Shown: positions 9,979 through 18,204 of the stretch, one piece after another | Position numbering within the stretch: the first letter of the stretch is position 1 | How the letters are laid out: each line of letters opens with the position of its first letter | Source: Lysinibacillus parviboronicapiens | GTDB lineage: Bacteria > Bacillota > Bacilli > Bacillales_A > Planococcaceae | DNA length: 64,000 nucleotides | Reading direction: 5' to 3' | NCBI RefSeq assembly: GCF_003049575.1 | Contig: NZ_PYWI01000013.1 | Location: forward strand, 59,276 to 123,275 | Position numbers and translations under genes: made by a program | Notes under the pieces: model-generated | Told to the model about the DNA's origin: nothing | The model's input: the letters and a program-made list of their open reading frames with translations, nothing else | Database searches by the model: none

Positions 9979-10006
9979 TGTCGCCAGAAGACGCATCACT
10001 TTTTTG
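9970..10006 (+). terminator. Terminator of rarA
   Basis: AAAAAGTGATG pairs with CATCACTTTTT around a GC-containing loop, followed by a T-run. It overlaps the rarA stop region. Confidence 0.85.
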
Positions 10007-10339
10007 TTATTTCCTTGAATTTTGATACTAGTGTACCTTTAACAAGTGAGGGCCGCGCGTTGAATGTGCGCCATCATACCTTCTGTTGACTTTGTGACCA
10101 GATTGACCACACGAACATTTTGCAAATATATTTCGCTACACTTCATGCATTTATCCTATATTAACCTTGTAGGATGGTATCTTCCTGCTTTTTTATCTTT
10201 ATTTCAACACGAAAACTATAATGACCTCTATTATATGTATCTTACATCTCATCAAAATTCTTTGCATTGCAATAAAAAACATAATCTAATCTAAAAAAAC
10301 CATTGTCTCTTTAAGAACGACAATGGTAAAAACTCAATA
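10007..10339. other. Intergenic stretch without a supported gene
   Basis: Between rarA and the next minus-strand gene I see no coding region I trust. A 76-codon plus-strand frame here lacks a ribosome site and looks random. The only clear structure is the terminator at its right end. Confidence 0.5.
10293..10327 (-). terminator. Terminator of the 10.3 kb gene
   Basis: ACCATTGTC (10299-10307) pairs with GACAATGGT (10319-10327). Read on the minus strand the stem is followed by seven T residues. Confidence 0.85.
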
Positions 10340-10858
10340 TTAATCCATTATTTCCTTATCAACAAATAGTTTAAATTGCTGTAAGCATTGTTTGACTACA
10401 CCTTTTTGTGCTAAAACGCCTTGGCGCAGTGCAGTAGTCTTTTCATCATCGCCAACCACTTCACCATAAAGTGCAAAAATAGCTGTCAAAAATTCTTCAT
10501 TTTCTTCTTGATCAATACTTGGTAATGCATAGGCGGCAATCGCTAATAATCGCTCCACCTTATCAGGTATTTTTTGTAGTTCATTTGTTGAATAGTAGGT
10601 GGCTGCTGCTAAAAAATAGCTCAGCTTTGCACTACAGTCTATAAACAAGTGCCAATACGTATTCGCAGTCGGTAATTCACCTGCAAGGCCATCAACATGC
10701 TCTTTATAAAAAGTTGTTACTTGTGTATATAAAGGTTTTAATTCTCGCATAGCCTTTGTGTAATTATTAGATGTGTCCAGATAGTCAAATACAATATTAT
10801 TCATTTTATCTTGGAGCTTTACAATATCTAAATGATCACGAATTACTTGTATTTCCAT
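10340..10858 (-). CDS. Hypothetical helical protein, 172 aa
   Basis: A soluble, largely alpha-helical protein (MEIQVIRDHLDIVKLQDKMN...), acidic, without signal peptide, membrane span or recognised motif. Start at 10858 is chosen because GGGAGAGTGGG precedes it; an ATG at 10894 would add 12 residues. A terminator closes it on the minus strand, which supports a real gene. I do not recognise the family. Confidence 0.7.
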   Translation of the reverse strand: MEIQVIRDHLDIVKLQDKMNNIVFDYLDTSNNYTKAMRELKPLYTQVTTFYKEHVDGLAGELPTANTYWHLFIDCSAKLSYFLAAATYYSTNELQKIPDKVERLLAIAAYALPSIDQEENEEFLTAIFALYGEVVGDDEKTTALRQGVLAQKGVVKQCLQQFKLFVDKEIMD

Positions 10859-11079
10859 TGTCCCACTCTCCCATGTTCTCATTTGTTTTATCAAACGCCA
10901 TTCCTACTCCCCTAAGCAGTCCTGTACATTCCAAACAAATTGACCTGTTGTCTATCGTATATTGGAATTATTCAAATTATAGCAATAAACCAAAAGAAGA
11001 AGTGGGTGCATGAAGAAAATAAGGCAATTTCGTGAATTATTAGCATTTTGTGAACGTGAGATTTATTATTTTGGTAGAA

Positions 11080-11466
11080 TTATACTCTTTGTACGTAGAC
11101 GTCAAACAGGAATTGTTCCTTTTCTCGATCAACTATTTCTACAATACATCCATTTGCATATTTTTTAATTCTCTGTTTTGGACTATAAAAATACGCATTA
11201 TTTGTTATGAGCCATTCACTTAACGTCAATTCACTGGCAGGTTGCTGCACTGTTAAAATATGTTTATGACGAAGTATATCAGCCATTTTATAAAAACCCT
11301 CTGATAATTCATAAGCAGATACATCAAAATTGAAAATGGGCGTAACAACCTGTCCAATATCAAAAATATGTATTGTCCGTCTCGCCTCATCGATTGCTAA
11401 CTCCACTGTGCTAATTTCATCGAATAGATTCAAGCCTCTGTATTCCATTTGATAAATTTGCTCCAT
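11080..11466 (-). CDS. Hypothetical protein, about 128 aa
   Basis: A small protein of mixed strand and helix (EQIYQMEYRGLNLFDEIS...ending FLFDVYVQRV) with no signal or membrane segment. The ribosome site GGAGG is 8 bp from the ATG at 11466 and only 2 bp from the one at 11472, so the second is preferred. It lies downstream of tcdA beyond a terminator, so it is probably transcribed alone. I cannot name the family. Confidence 0.68.
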   Translation of the reverse strand: MEQIYQMEYRGLNLFDEISTVELAIDEARRTIHIFDIGQVVTPIFNFDVSAYELSEGFYKMADILRHKHILTVQQPASELTLSEWLITNNAYFYSPKQRIKKYANGCIVEIVDREKEQFLFDVYVQRV

Positions 11467-11511
11467 TGTCATTGCCTCCTCTTTTTAACTGTACTATTGT
11501 ACCATAGAAAA

Positions 11512-11557
11512 AGTAGCCGTCTCAAAAGGCAATTGAGACGGCTACTAGCTGTTTTTT
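11512..11557. terminator. Strong two-way terminator downstream of tcdA
   Basis: AGTAGCCGTCTCAA pairs with TTGAGACGGCTACT over 14 bp with a 7-nt loop, flanked by T-runs on both strands. It should stop minus-strand transcripts coming from tcdA. Confidence 0.85.
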
Positions 11558-11677
11558 TATATAGACATGAATCCCTTACATTGGCAAAAACAAAGCGTAT
11601 CGTCAAAACGACAAGATTAATCATTTTTCAGAGGCTATGGCCAGATGGAATACTATTATTTAATAATTAATATGGAA

Positions 11678-12439
11678 TTAGCCTTGCACACGTGTAATTT
11701 TCACATCTACTAAAATGGTATTTACCACCCAACTTGCAGCAATCAAACCTGCAACTGAGGGAACAAATGCATTAGAGGATGGTGGCATTTTCGCCTTGCG
11801 GATAGCCGCATCTGGTTTCCCTACATGCTCTACGACATCTGGTCGTACGACAATCGGACTTTCATCAGAGAAAACGACCGTTATACCTTTATGAATGCCT
11901 TCTTTTCGTAATTTTGTGCGAATCACTTTCGCTAATGGGTCCGTATGCGTTTTAGAAATATCCGCAATTTTAAAGCGAGTTGGATCCATTTTATTGGCCG
12001 CTCCCATACTTGAAATTATTGGGATATTACGCTTTAGACATTCCTTCATAATATGAATTTTATACATCACAGTATCACTCGCATCGATAACATAATCAAT
12101 GCCCTGTGCAAAAAATTCTTCAAACGTTTCTTCCGTATAAAACATATGCATATCAATCACTTCACAGGCAGGATTAATATCTGCAATGCGTTCTTTCATG
12201 ACACCAGATTTTGATTTTCCGACAGTTGATAGATACGCTACTAATTGACGATTGACGTTCGTAATATCGACATTATCCTTGTCCACTAAAATAATTCGAC
12301 CAATACCACTTCGTGCACATGCCTCTGCAGCAAATGATCCGACACCGCCAACACCTAAAATAGCTACTGTTGTATTTTTTAATTTATCGAGTCCCTCTGT
12401 ACCTATTGCGAGCTCGTTACGTGAAAATTGATGTAACAT
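11678..12439 (-). CDS. tcdA: tRNA threonylcarbamoyladenosine dehydratase TcdA
   Basis: A 253-aa E1-like (ThiF/MoeB/HesA) enzyme that cyclises t6A37 of tRNA to ct6A using ATP. The nucleotide-binding loop is ILGVGGVGSFAAEACARSG (about residues 28-46), followed by the Asp-containing LVDKDNVDITNVNRQ, the conserved VIDASDTV, and the late loop SNAFVPSVAGLIAASWV. It is the ortholog of B. subtilis YrvM by position. In B. subtilis it sits next to 6S RNA and aspS; here the amino-sugar cluster separates them. Confidence 0.93.
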   Translation of the reverse strand: MLHQFSRNELAIGTEGLDKLKNTTVAILGVGGVGSFAAEACARSGIGRIILVDKDNVDITNVNRQLVAYLSTVGKSKSGVMKERIADINPACEVIDMHMFYTEETFEEFFAQGIDYVIDASDTVMYKIHIMKECLKRNIPIISSMGAANKMDPTRFKIADISKTHTDPLAKVIRTKLRKEGIHKGITVVFSDESPIVVRPDVVEHVGKPDAAIRKAKMPPSSNAFVPSVAGLIAASWVVNTILVDVKITRVQG

Positions 12440-12551
12440 CTTACACTCTCCATCTATTGAAATTTTTATTAGTAAACCTAGTTACATACTAAGATAAAAT
12501 CAAACCTATATTACATTTTATCACGATATCCTTCAAGTGAAAATTATAATC

Positions 12552-12586
12552 AAAAAAATAAAGTATTCCCTTGTAGGAATACTTTA
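12552..12586 (-). terminator. Terminator ending the amino-sugar PTS operon
   Basis: AAAGTATTCC (12560-12569) pairs with GGAATACTTT (12576-12585); the minus-strand reading ends in a T-run. It follows the kinase stop by about 10 bp. Confidence 0.8.
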
Positions 12587-12594
12587 TTAACAAA

Positions 12595-13575
12595 TCAATT
12601 ATGCCACCGTGCATAGTTTTCCTGAAATGCTTGCACAAACTGGTCATCAAGTTGAATATTTTCCATATTAAACGCACCGACTGCGGCTCCACCGATTGGC
12701 TCTAAAATAGGCGAAATAAAATGCAATGGCAGACGCTCTTGTGCTGCTAATTGCTCAAGCTTCGGCACAAAATAAGCTCTATTGGAAAATACTCCTCCCG
12801 CTAATACTACTGGTATATTCGTTTGCTCCCAAGTCATGTAATCATAGCATGCCTTTATCGCAGTATAGTACTTTACACAGGCTTCTTGAATGAGGCTATT
12901 CGCAACAGCATCCCCTTGATCTGCAACCTGAAAAACATACCTACTTAACGGTGCAATGACAGACCTCGGATGACCTTTGCCATAAATACTCTCTATTAGT
13001 TGGGGTACATGTTCCATAGAAAAGTGTTGCAAGAGGACGTCTGTTAAGGCTGTTGGCTTTGCCCGCTGATCATAGCTTTGAAATACAGCCTTTAGTGCCT
13101 GAATGCCTAAATCATAGCCACTTCCCTCATCATCAAAAAGGTAACCCCAACCACCCACACGATGATAATTCCGCTGATTATCGTAACCCATCGTAATAGC
13201 ACCTGTCCCGGCAATTTGTACAATGCCTTCCTGTCCAAGCGTACCTGCATATAAGGCTATTAAAGCATCATTTTCAATCACAACTGCCGTCGTCTTGTCA
13301 ACATACTGCCGAATAATCGCGTTAACTTTCTCCTCAGCTTGACGCTCCTTGACCCCTGCCATACCTGCAAAACAACTATGTAGCGCAGCAAATATTTGTG
13401 GATTTTGTGCCTGTAATTTTTGTAATAAGTTATGAATCGTTAACTCAAAGCTTTTGGCATCCATCGCAGTTGGGTTACTTCGTGACGTTATGACTTTGGC
13501 ATAAATGCAGCCATGTTCATCACAAATAACTGCAGATGTTTTTGTGCCACCACCATCAATTGCCAGTACATACAT
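12595..13575 (-). CDS. BadF/BcrA-type amino-sugar kinase (GlcNAc/MurNAc kinase-like)
   Basis: A 326-aa ASKHA-fold kinase: phosphate-1 loop LAIDGGGTKTSAVI at the N-terminus, a second loop IVQIAGTGAITMGY (about residues 113-126), the GGWGYLFDDEGSGYDLG segment, and adenosine loop VVLAGGVFSN. This layout is typical of N-acetylglucosamine / N-acetylmuramic acid kinases of the MurK and NAGK kind. It is last in an operon with mupG and a PTS, so the likely job is phosphorylating the free GlcNAc released by MupG. Substrate is inferred from context. Confidence 0.85.
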   Translation of the reverse strand: MYVLAIDGGGTKTSAVICDEHGCIYAKVITSRSNPTAMDAKSFELTIHNLLQKLQAQNPQIFAALHSCFAGMAGVKERQAEEKVNAIIRQYVDKTTAVVIENDALIALYAGTLGQEGIVQIAGTGAITMGYDNQRNYHRVGGWGYLFDDEGSGYDLGIQALKAVFQSYDQRAKPTALTDVLLQHFSMEHVPQLIESIYGKGHPRSVIAPLSRYVFQVADQGDAVANSLIQEACVKYYTAIKACYDYMTWEQTNIPVVLAGGVFSNRAYFVPKLEQLAAQERLPLHFISPILEPIGGAAVGAFNMENIQLDDQFVQAFQENYARWHN

Positions 13576-13589
13576 CCTCTTCTCCCCTT

Positions 13590-13628
13590 AAAAAGGATTG
13601 AGCGCAAACGGCTGTTGGCTCAATCCTT
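13590..13628 (-). terminator. Terminator-like hairpin between mupG and the kinase
   Basis: AAGGATTGAGC (13593-13603) pairs with GCTCAATCCTT (13618-13628). On the minus strand five T residues follow, then directly the kinase ribosome site. It probably lets only part of the transcripts reach the kinase, or sets an RNA processing end. Confidence 0.65.
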
Positions 13629-13642
13629 CATCCAAATATCAA

Positions 13643-14725
13643 TCATTTCGTAAAGCCAAATGAAGCCCACGGTTGTATGTGCTTTATTAAAAACTGCTCT
13701 TCTTCTACAACTCTCGCTACTACATTTGTCGAGCCCGTATTCGGTATTTCCTTTAAGACTATTTGTAGCTCTCCTTTATAACGAACATCTAAATTATTGT
13801 CAATTGTGATATCCCCTGGTTTCAGTGGATGAGTGTCATGGACTTGAAAATCTCCATTTTTATATTTAACACGAGACTGTGTACTACGAATAACATATTC
13901 CGATATATCCCCACGATTAAAATGAGGCTCTTTAAATAGGATTGCTTCTTCTAAAATACTTGTTTCTGGCGCCTGCACAACCTTCAGCTCTAGCTTGTGG
14001 CGATTTAATTGCCCTAACGCTCGTATCTCTTCTTCAGAAGCATACATATTGCCGATAATACAATCATCAATTAAACCAGTGTGCCATAAATCCTTTGCCT
14101 GCACAGTAATTGGCAGATGACGATGCTCTTCTAATGTCGGTAAACCATGCTGTGTTTTTTCCCATGGGCCAAACATAGCCTGCTGGGAGGAAATCATAGC
14201 AGCTGTACGAACATGATTTGCTTTAAATAGTTTGGTGGTCTCCAAAAAATGCTGACGTGAAAGACCCGTGAACTGTCTCGGATAGAAATTATGGCAACCA
14301 ATAATATTATCTTTATTTGGTTGGTAGGATAATATATTTTCTAGATATTTTGTGCCATTACTAATATTTAATTCAATTTTCAAATGACTAGCATCTTGTG
14401 ACATAAACGCTTCCTCTTGACCAGAGAACCCCATGTCTAAACGCAAAGCCGCTAGATGATATTGCTCTTTGAAAACAGCTATGTCTTTATACGTTAAGCC
14501 AAGCTCCTCAAAAACGGTAGGTGCGATATCAGCAGATATATCAAAGCCCAGTTGCTTGGCAAAAGCATTAATTTGCTGTAATTTTATACGTTCATCCTCA
14601 TTGTTCAAGGACATCAGACAGGTAAAAATGCGATCAAAGCCATTATCATGTGCTAGCTGAACATACTGCTTCATTTCTTCTAATGTACTATGCTGAGGAT
14701 AAAGTGAAATACCTAATCGTCTCAA
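13643..14725 (-). CDS. mupG: 6-phospho-N-acetylmuramidase MupG (DUF871)
   Basis: A 360-residue TIM-barrel protein of the DUF871 family with a C-terminal cyclophilin-like beta domain: MRRLGISLYPQHSTLEEM, FDRIFTCLMSLN, ISADIAPTVFEELGLTY, ALRLDMGFSGQE, ELNISNGT, GCHNFYPRQFTGLS. In S. aureus MupG splits MurNAc-6-P-GlcNAc, taken up by a PTS, into MurNAc-6-P and GlcNAc. Here it directly follows PTS IIC. I choose TTG 14725 because GGAGG stands 8 bp before it and the family usually begins MRKLGIS; the ATG at 14740 would place GGAGG inside the coding region. Confidence 0.88.
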   Translation of the reverse strand: MRRLGISLYPQHSTLEEMKQYVQLAHDNGFDRIFTCLMSLNNEDERIKLQQINAFAKQLGFDISADIAPTVFEELGLTYKDIAVFKEQYHLAALRLDMGFSGQEEAFMSQDASHLKIELNISNGTKYLENILSYQPNKDNIIGCHNFYPRQFTGLSRQHFLETTKLFKANHVRTAAMISSQQAMFGPWEKTQHGLPTLEEHRHLPITVQAKDLWHTGLIDDCIIGNMYASEEEIRALGQLNRHKLELKVVQAPETSILEEAILFKEPHFNRGDISEYVIRSTQSRVKYKNGDFQVHDTHPLKPGDITIDNNLDVRYKGELQIVLKEIPNTGSTNVVARVVEEEQFLIKHIQPWASFGFTK

Positions 14726-14750
14726 TTCAAATACCTCCATTGCTAAGCTT

Positions 14751-16046
14751 TTACACTTCTACATTTTGAGTTTCCAATTCAGCATTACGCTTTTCTTCTT
14801 GCTTTGCTACGCGGTTTGCCATCGCTAAAAATGGTAAGTAAATACACACTGCGACAACGATTAATAAGATACTAAGCATAGCACCACGCCAAGATTGCGT
14901 CACTAAAAAACCATTGATAATTGGTGGTGTCGTCCACGGTACTGGAACTGTTGCCGCCGGAACCCACCCCCATTTTGTTGCAAAGAAAGCAATTGTTACA
15001 TTAATCATCGGTGTCAAAATAAATGGGATAAATAAAATTGGATTTAATACGATCGGTAAACCAAATAGCAATGGCTCATTAATATTGAAAATCCCTGGTG
15101 CAGTTGATAATTTCCCAACCGTATTATATTGTTTATTTTTTCTTGCAATAATGAAAATAGCGATAATGAGTGCTATTGTCGTACCCGATCCACCCATATT
15201 GATAAAAGCGTCAAAGAATGGTTTATTTACGATATACGGCGCTGCTTCACCAGCTGAAATAGCTGCAACGTTCGCATCAATTGCTGGTAGATTAATAGTT
15301 TGCATAAATGGTTCGATAATATTTGCACCATGTACACCCAAAGTCCATAAAAACGTAGGAATAAATGCTAAAAGTAGTGCAGCGACCCATGTATTCGTTA
15401 AGCCCATAAATGGCTCTTGAATTGCTGCGTAAAACGAACCCACAATATCAGGAATATCAAAGCCAGCCGAAATGATTGTGCGCACTAAAGCAAATATACC
15501 AATTGTTATAATAGCAGGTAGTAATGCTGCAAACGATTTCGAAACAGCCGGTGGTACACCATCTGGCATTTTAATCAGCAGTCTACGGTTGCCTGACAAT
15601 CTACAAAATACTTCAGTAGAAAGTAAAGCGATGATAATGGCTATAAATATTCCACCTGTACCTGTTGTTAAGCCTGTTAAACCACCTTCACCAAAGGTAC
15701 CGAAGGTCATATAACTTGAAAGACTGATGACCCCTGCTGACAGTCCATCCTTGTCATAGCTTTTCGCAAGATTGTAAGCAATCGTGAAGGCTAATAATAG
15801 AGAGATTATTCCAAAAGTTGCCCCCCACATATTGCCGCCCCATTGTGTCCAAGTTTCATGTTTCCAAATGGAGTCAAGTGCATTTTGATAAAAGTCGATA
15901 GGTAAGTTATTAATTAATACCGCTAGTGATCCAACAATTGTCAATGGCATTATCGTGATAAAACCGTCACGTATAGCAACTAAATGACGCTGATTCCCAA
16001 CTCTTGCAGCTACCGGAACAAATTTTTCTTCTAAAAAACGGAACAT
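14751..16046 (-). CDS. PTS EIIC, lactose/cellobiose family
   Basis: A 431-aa sugar-transporting membrane subunit with about ten hydrophobic segments. Family marks are the start MFRFLEEKFVPVAARVGNQRHLVAIRDGF, PLTIVGSLAVLINNLP, GVHGANIIEPFM, GGSGTTIAL and GIFNINEPLLFGLPIVLNP. The ATG at 16046 has GGGAG 8 bp upstream; a GTG at 16055 is too close. IIB and IIA lie just upstream as separate proteins. The cargo is inferred from mupG, nagA and the kinase to be GlcNAc-containing, possibly the MurNAc-GlcNAc disaccharide; cellobiose- or chitobiose-type sugars are the alternative. Confidence 0.92.
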   Translation of the reverse strand: MFRFLEEKFVPVAARVGNQRHLVAIRDGFITIMPLTIVGSLAVLINNLPIDFYQNALDSIWKHETWTQWGGNMWGATFGIISLLLAFTIAYNLAKSYDKDGLSAGVISLSSYMTFGTFGEGGLTGLTTGTGGIFIAIIIALLSTEVFCRLSGNRRLLIKMPDGVPPAVSKSFAALLPAIITIGIFALVRTIISAGFDIPDIVGSFYAAIQEPFMGLTNTWVAALLLAFIPTFLWTLGVHGANIIEPFMQTINLPAIDANVAAISAGEAAPYIVNKPFFDAFINMGGSGTTIALIIAIFIIARKNKQYNTVGKLSTAPGIFNINEPLLFGLPIVLNPILFIPFILTPMINVTIAFFATKWGWVPAATVPVPWTTPPIINGFLVTQSWRGAMLSILLIVVAVCIYLPFLAMANRVAKQEEKRNAELETQNVEV

Positions 16047-16092
16047 TCCCCACACTCCCTTTTGCTTTTTATTGTGACATCAAAACTTGATG

Positions 16093-16413
16093 CTACTCCC
16101 CTTTGATACGTTCATATAGCTCTATCATTTCTTGCGCTAAATCACGAAATGTAATAGCATTCATTAAGTGATCCTGTGCGTGAATTAAGAGCATCGATAC
16201 TTCCACTTTTTCTCCCCTTGCTTCTTGTGTTAACAAAGCTGTCTGAGAATGATGGGCTTCAGTAAGCGCTTCATTCGCCATGTTTATTTTTTTCTTTGCT
16301 TCAGTGATACGTCCCTTTTTCGCTAATTGAATGGCTTCCATACACTCACTTTTCGTATTACCACTATGCACAATCAGGCCCATAATGGCTTGCATCATAA
16401 CTGTTTCTTCCAT
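16093..16413 (-). CDS. PTS EIIA, lactose/cellobiose family
   Basis: A 106-aa helical EIIA of the Lac family. The phosphorylated His is His78 in LLIHAQDHLM, and the helical start MQAIMGLIVHSGNTKSECMEAI is typical. It passes phosphate from HPr to the IIB Cys. The stretch GAGGGGGG provides a strong ribosome site about 8-10 bp upstream of the ATG. It sits 13 bp after IIB and 46 bp before IIC. Confidence 0.94.
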   Translation of the reverse strand: MEETVMMQAIMGLIVHSGNTKSECMEAIQLAKKGRITEAKKKINMANEALTEAHHSQTALLTQEARGEKVEVSMLLIHAQDHLMNAITFRDLAQEMIELYERIKGE

Positions 16414-16426
16414 TAGTTAGCCCCCC

Positions 16427-16738
16427 TCACCCAATCAGCTTAAGTGCCTGTTTTAAAACATTTTCACCGTTCATCATGCCGTAATCCGCCATATTAATGA
16501 CATCAATTGGTAAATTCATTTCCTTATACTTTGTCTCAAATGACCCTTTTAAATAACGTACTTGCGGGCCCAGTAACAGTACATCGGCTCCTTTATTTGC
16601 CAGTACTTTTTCAACCTCACTTTCAGCAATAGCATAAATATCAGCCTCAATATTTTGTTCTTGTGCTGCCTTTTGCATTTTTGACACTAATAAACTCGTA
16701 CTCATCCCTGCTACGCAAACTAACATAATATTTTTCAT
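16427..16738 (-). CDS. PTS EIIB, lactose/cellobiose family
   Basis: A 103-aa EIIB with the phosphocysteine loop MLVCVAGMSTSLL (Cys8) and the later ADVLLLGPQVRYL. Start at 16738 has AAGGAG 8 bp upstream; a longer frame to 16777 has none. It is the first gene after a 250-bp gap holding a promoter and two NagR-like operators, so IIB-IIA-IIC-mupG-kinase is likely a separately controlled unit. Confidence 0.94.
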   Translation of the reverse strand: MKNIMLVCVAGMSTSLLVSKMQKAAQEQNIEADIYAIAESEVEKVLANKGADVLLLGPQVRYLKGSFETKYKEMNLPIDVINMADYGMMNGENVLKQALKLIG

Positions 16739-16830
16739 TGTCTGCACTCCTTTTCTTATCTCGAATTGTCCGTTCAATTTAATGCCAAATTTACAATTGC
16801 CAAATATCCTGTAATCGCTTTCTTATGTTG

Positions 16831-16859
16831 AGAATAGCACCAATTGGTATAGACCACAA
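16831..16859 (-). promoter_or_regulatory. Promoter of the PTS-mupG unit with operator in the spacer
   Basis: On the minus strand TTGTGG (16854-16859) and TATTCT (16831-16836) stand 17 bp apart. The NagR-like operator TTGGTATAGACCA lies at 16844-16856, inside the spacer and touching the -35 box. A repressor bound there should block RNA polymerase. Confidence 0.7.
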
Positions 16860-16948
16860 CACACTTTTTACACTAATTCCCTTGCATGAAATGGAAATTA
16901 ATAATTGGGCTAACGCTCCATAACTTGCAAATAAATGAATTAAGCAAA

Positions 16949-16962
16949 CTGGTATAGTCCAG
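16949..16962. promoter_or_regulatory. Second NagR-like operator upstream of PTS unit
   Basis: CTGGTATAGTCCAG shares the TGGTATAG core with the site at 16844 and with the dyad before nagA. It lies about 105 bp upstream of the first site, ten helical turns, which would allow looping. Confidence 0.65.
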
Positions 16963-16988
16963 AAAAAACTTTAAAAAAATTTCATATT

Positions 16989-18164
16989 TTAAAAATATTC
17001 ATAGAATACAGGTCGATTATTGGGGATTGCTTTTTGCCATAACTCCACTACTTCTTTTATAGCATCTTTTTTTGCATAAATTAGTGCATCTTTAACCGAC
17101 AGATAACCGACCATCATTGCTGAAAATAGATTGATTGGTAATGCTAACATATGCTTATCCATGATAGAATTTGCCTCGATTACCGAGACATGCCCATCTT
17201 TATTTATTCTGTAGACACATTCATTCCACGTACAAAAAGCATCTTCTAAACAGACATACAATGGTTCATGAATCTCTCCCCACGGATAACGCTGCATGAA
17301 GGCAAAAGCATCCACTATTCTTACCATAGCATCCATGTGGATCTCTCGTTTAAATTGTGGCTCCTGAAATTGAAAACCAAAATGATGATCATTTGCAGTG
17401 AATCCCTCAATTGTGTGTACACTCGTGGCATGTGATGTTATAAAACGCCAAATTGCTTGTTCTGCTAGTATATCCTCTGCTATAAAATCATGAATTATAA
17501 ACGTACCATCATGAATGATATAACGAATATAGCCTGCTATTTTATCTGCATGAAAATACGCAGCAAAGAGGCTATCAGGTGCTCTTCTTTCGATTCTTTT
17601 CCACCATGCTTCATCACGTAGCATACTACCATTGGTAACGAGTGCTTGACAGTTATGAAAATCTTGTATGGTTTGAAAGAGAAGCTCATCTGGCCATTCA
17701 AAACTCATACGTTTCACGACGTCTAATTGTTTGCCTACATTAGGAAACATCGCATGTGGAATTGAATAGTGAAGCTTTTCAGAAAATAATTCCCAGCCAA
17801 AATACCGATAAAAAGACACAGAAAATGGTGCTAAAACAGAAATGTACTGCCCATTTTGGCGCATTTCCCGGAGGGCCTCCAGCATAAGTTTTTTAATAAT
17901 TCCTTGCTGACGATACTCAGGATACGTCGCTACAAATCCTATACCTCCCATGTCGAAGTTCTTCCCATGTACCGTCATATTTAGCGGAAGAATTAATAGC
18001 TGTCCAACAACTTTATCTCCATCATAAGCTCCTATCGTTGTACTTTGCTCAATCCAATATTGGAAATCATCACGCTTTGCTCCAACATATTTATTCGGAA
18101 AACAATAATCCCTTAGTCGGTGTACTTGCAGATAATCTTTTGGTGGAATTAATTTTATTTCCAT
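16989..18164 (-). CDS. Eis-like GNAT acetyltransferase
   Basis: A protein of about 391 aa with an N-terminal GNAT domain (GGIGFVATYPEYRQQGIIKKLM, the acetyl-CoA loop), a central second GNAT-like part (APFSVSFYRYFGWELF) and a C-terminal sterol-carrier-like domain, the layout of Eis-type N-acetyltransferases. These acetylate amines on aminoglycosides, peptides or other acceptors. It is fifth in the nagA-to-ptsI gene run, 34 bp after ptsI, so it may act on an amino sugar, but this is only context. ATG 18164 is used; TTG 18170 is also near the same GGAGG. Confidence 0.85.
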   Translation of the reverse strand: MEIKLIPPKDYLQVHRLRDYCFPNKYVGAKRDDFQYWIEQSTTIGAYDGDKVVGQLLILPLNMTVHGKNFDMGGIGFVATYPEYRQQGIIKKLMLEALREMRQNGQYISVLAPFSVSFYRYFGWELFSEKLHYSIPHAMFPNVGKQLDVVKRMSFEWPDELLFQTIQDFHNCQALVTNGSMLRDEAWWKRIERRAPDSLFAAYFHADKIAGYIRYIIHDGTFIIHDFIAEDILAEQAIWRFITSHATSVHTIEGFTANDHHFGFQFQEPQFKREIHMDAMVRIVDAFAFMQRYPWGEIHEPLYVCLEDAFCTWNECVYRINKDGHVSVIEANSIMDKHMLALPINLFSAMMVGYLSVKDALIYAKKDAIKEVVELWQKAIPNNRPVFYEYF

Positions 18165-18204
18165 AGCCAATTCACCTCCATCTATTTATAGAATATTCGA
18201 ACTA

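Noticed and set aside
10064..10294. 76-codon plus-strand frame after rarA
   Set aside because: No ribosome site, rich in Tyr/Leu/His as expected from AT-rich non-coding DNA, and it ends at the terminator of the opposite gene.
11449..11670. 73-codon plus-strand frame
   Set aside because: It contains the strong two-way terminator at 11512-11557 and has no ribosome site.
14914..15420. 168-codon plus-strand frame opposite PTS IIC
   Set aside because: It is the mirror of a well-supported membrane-protein gene with biased codons; no ribosome site.
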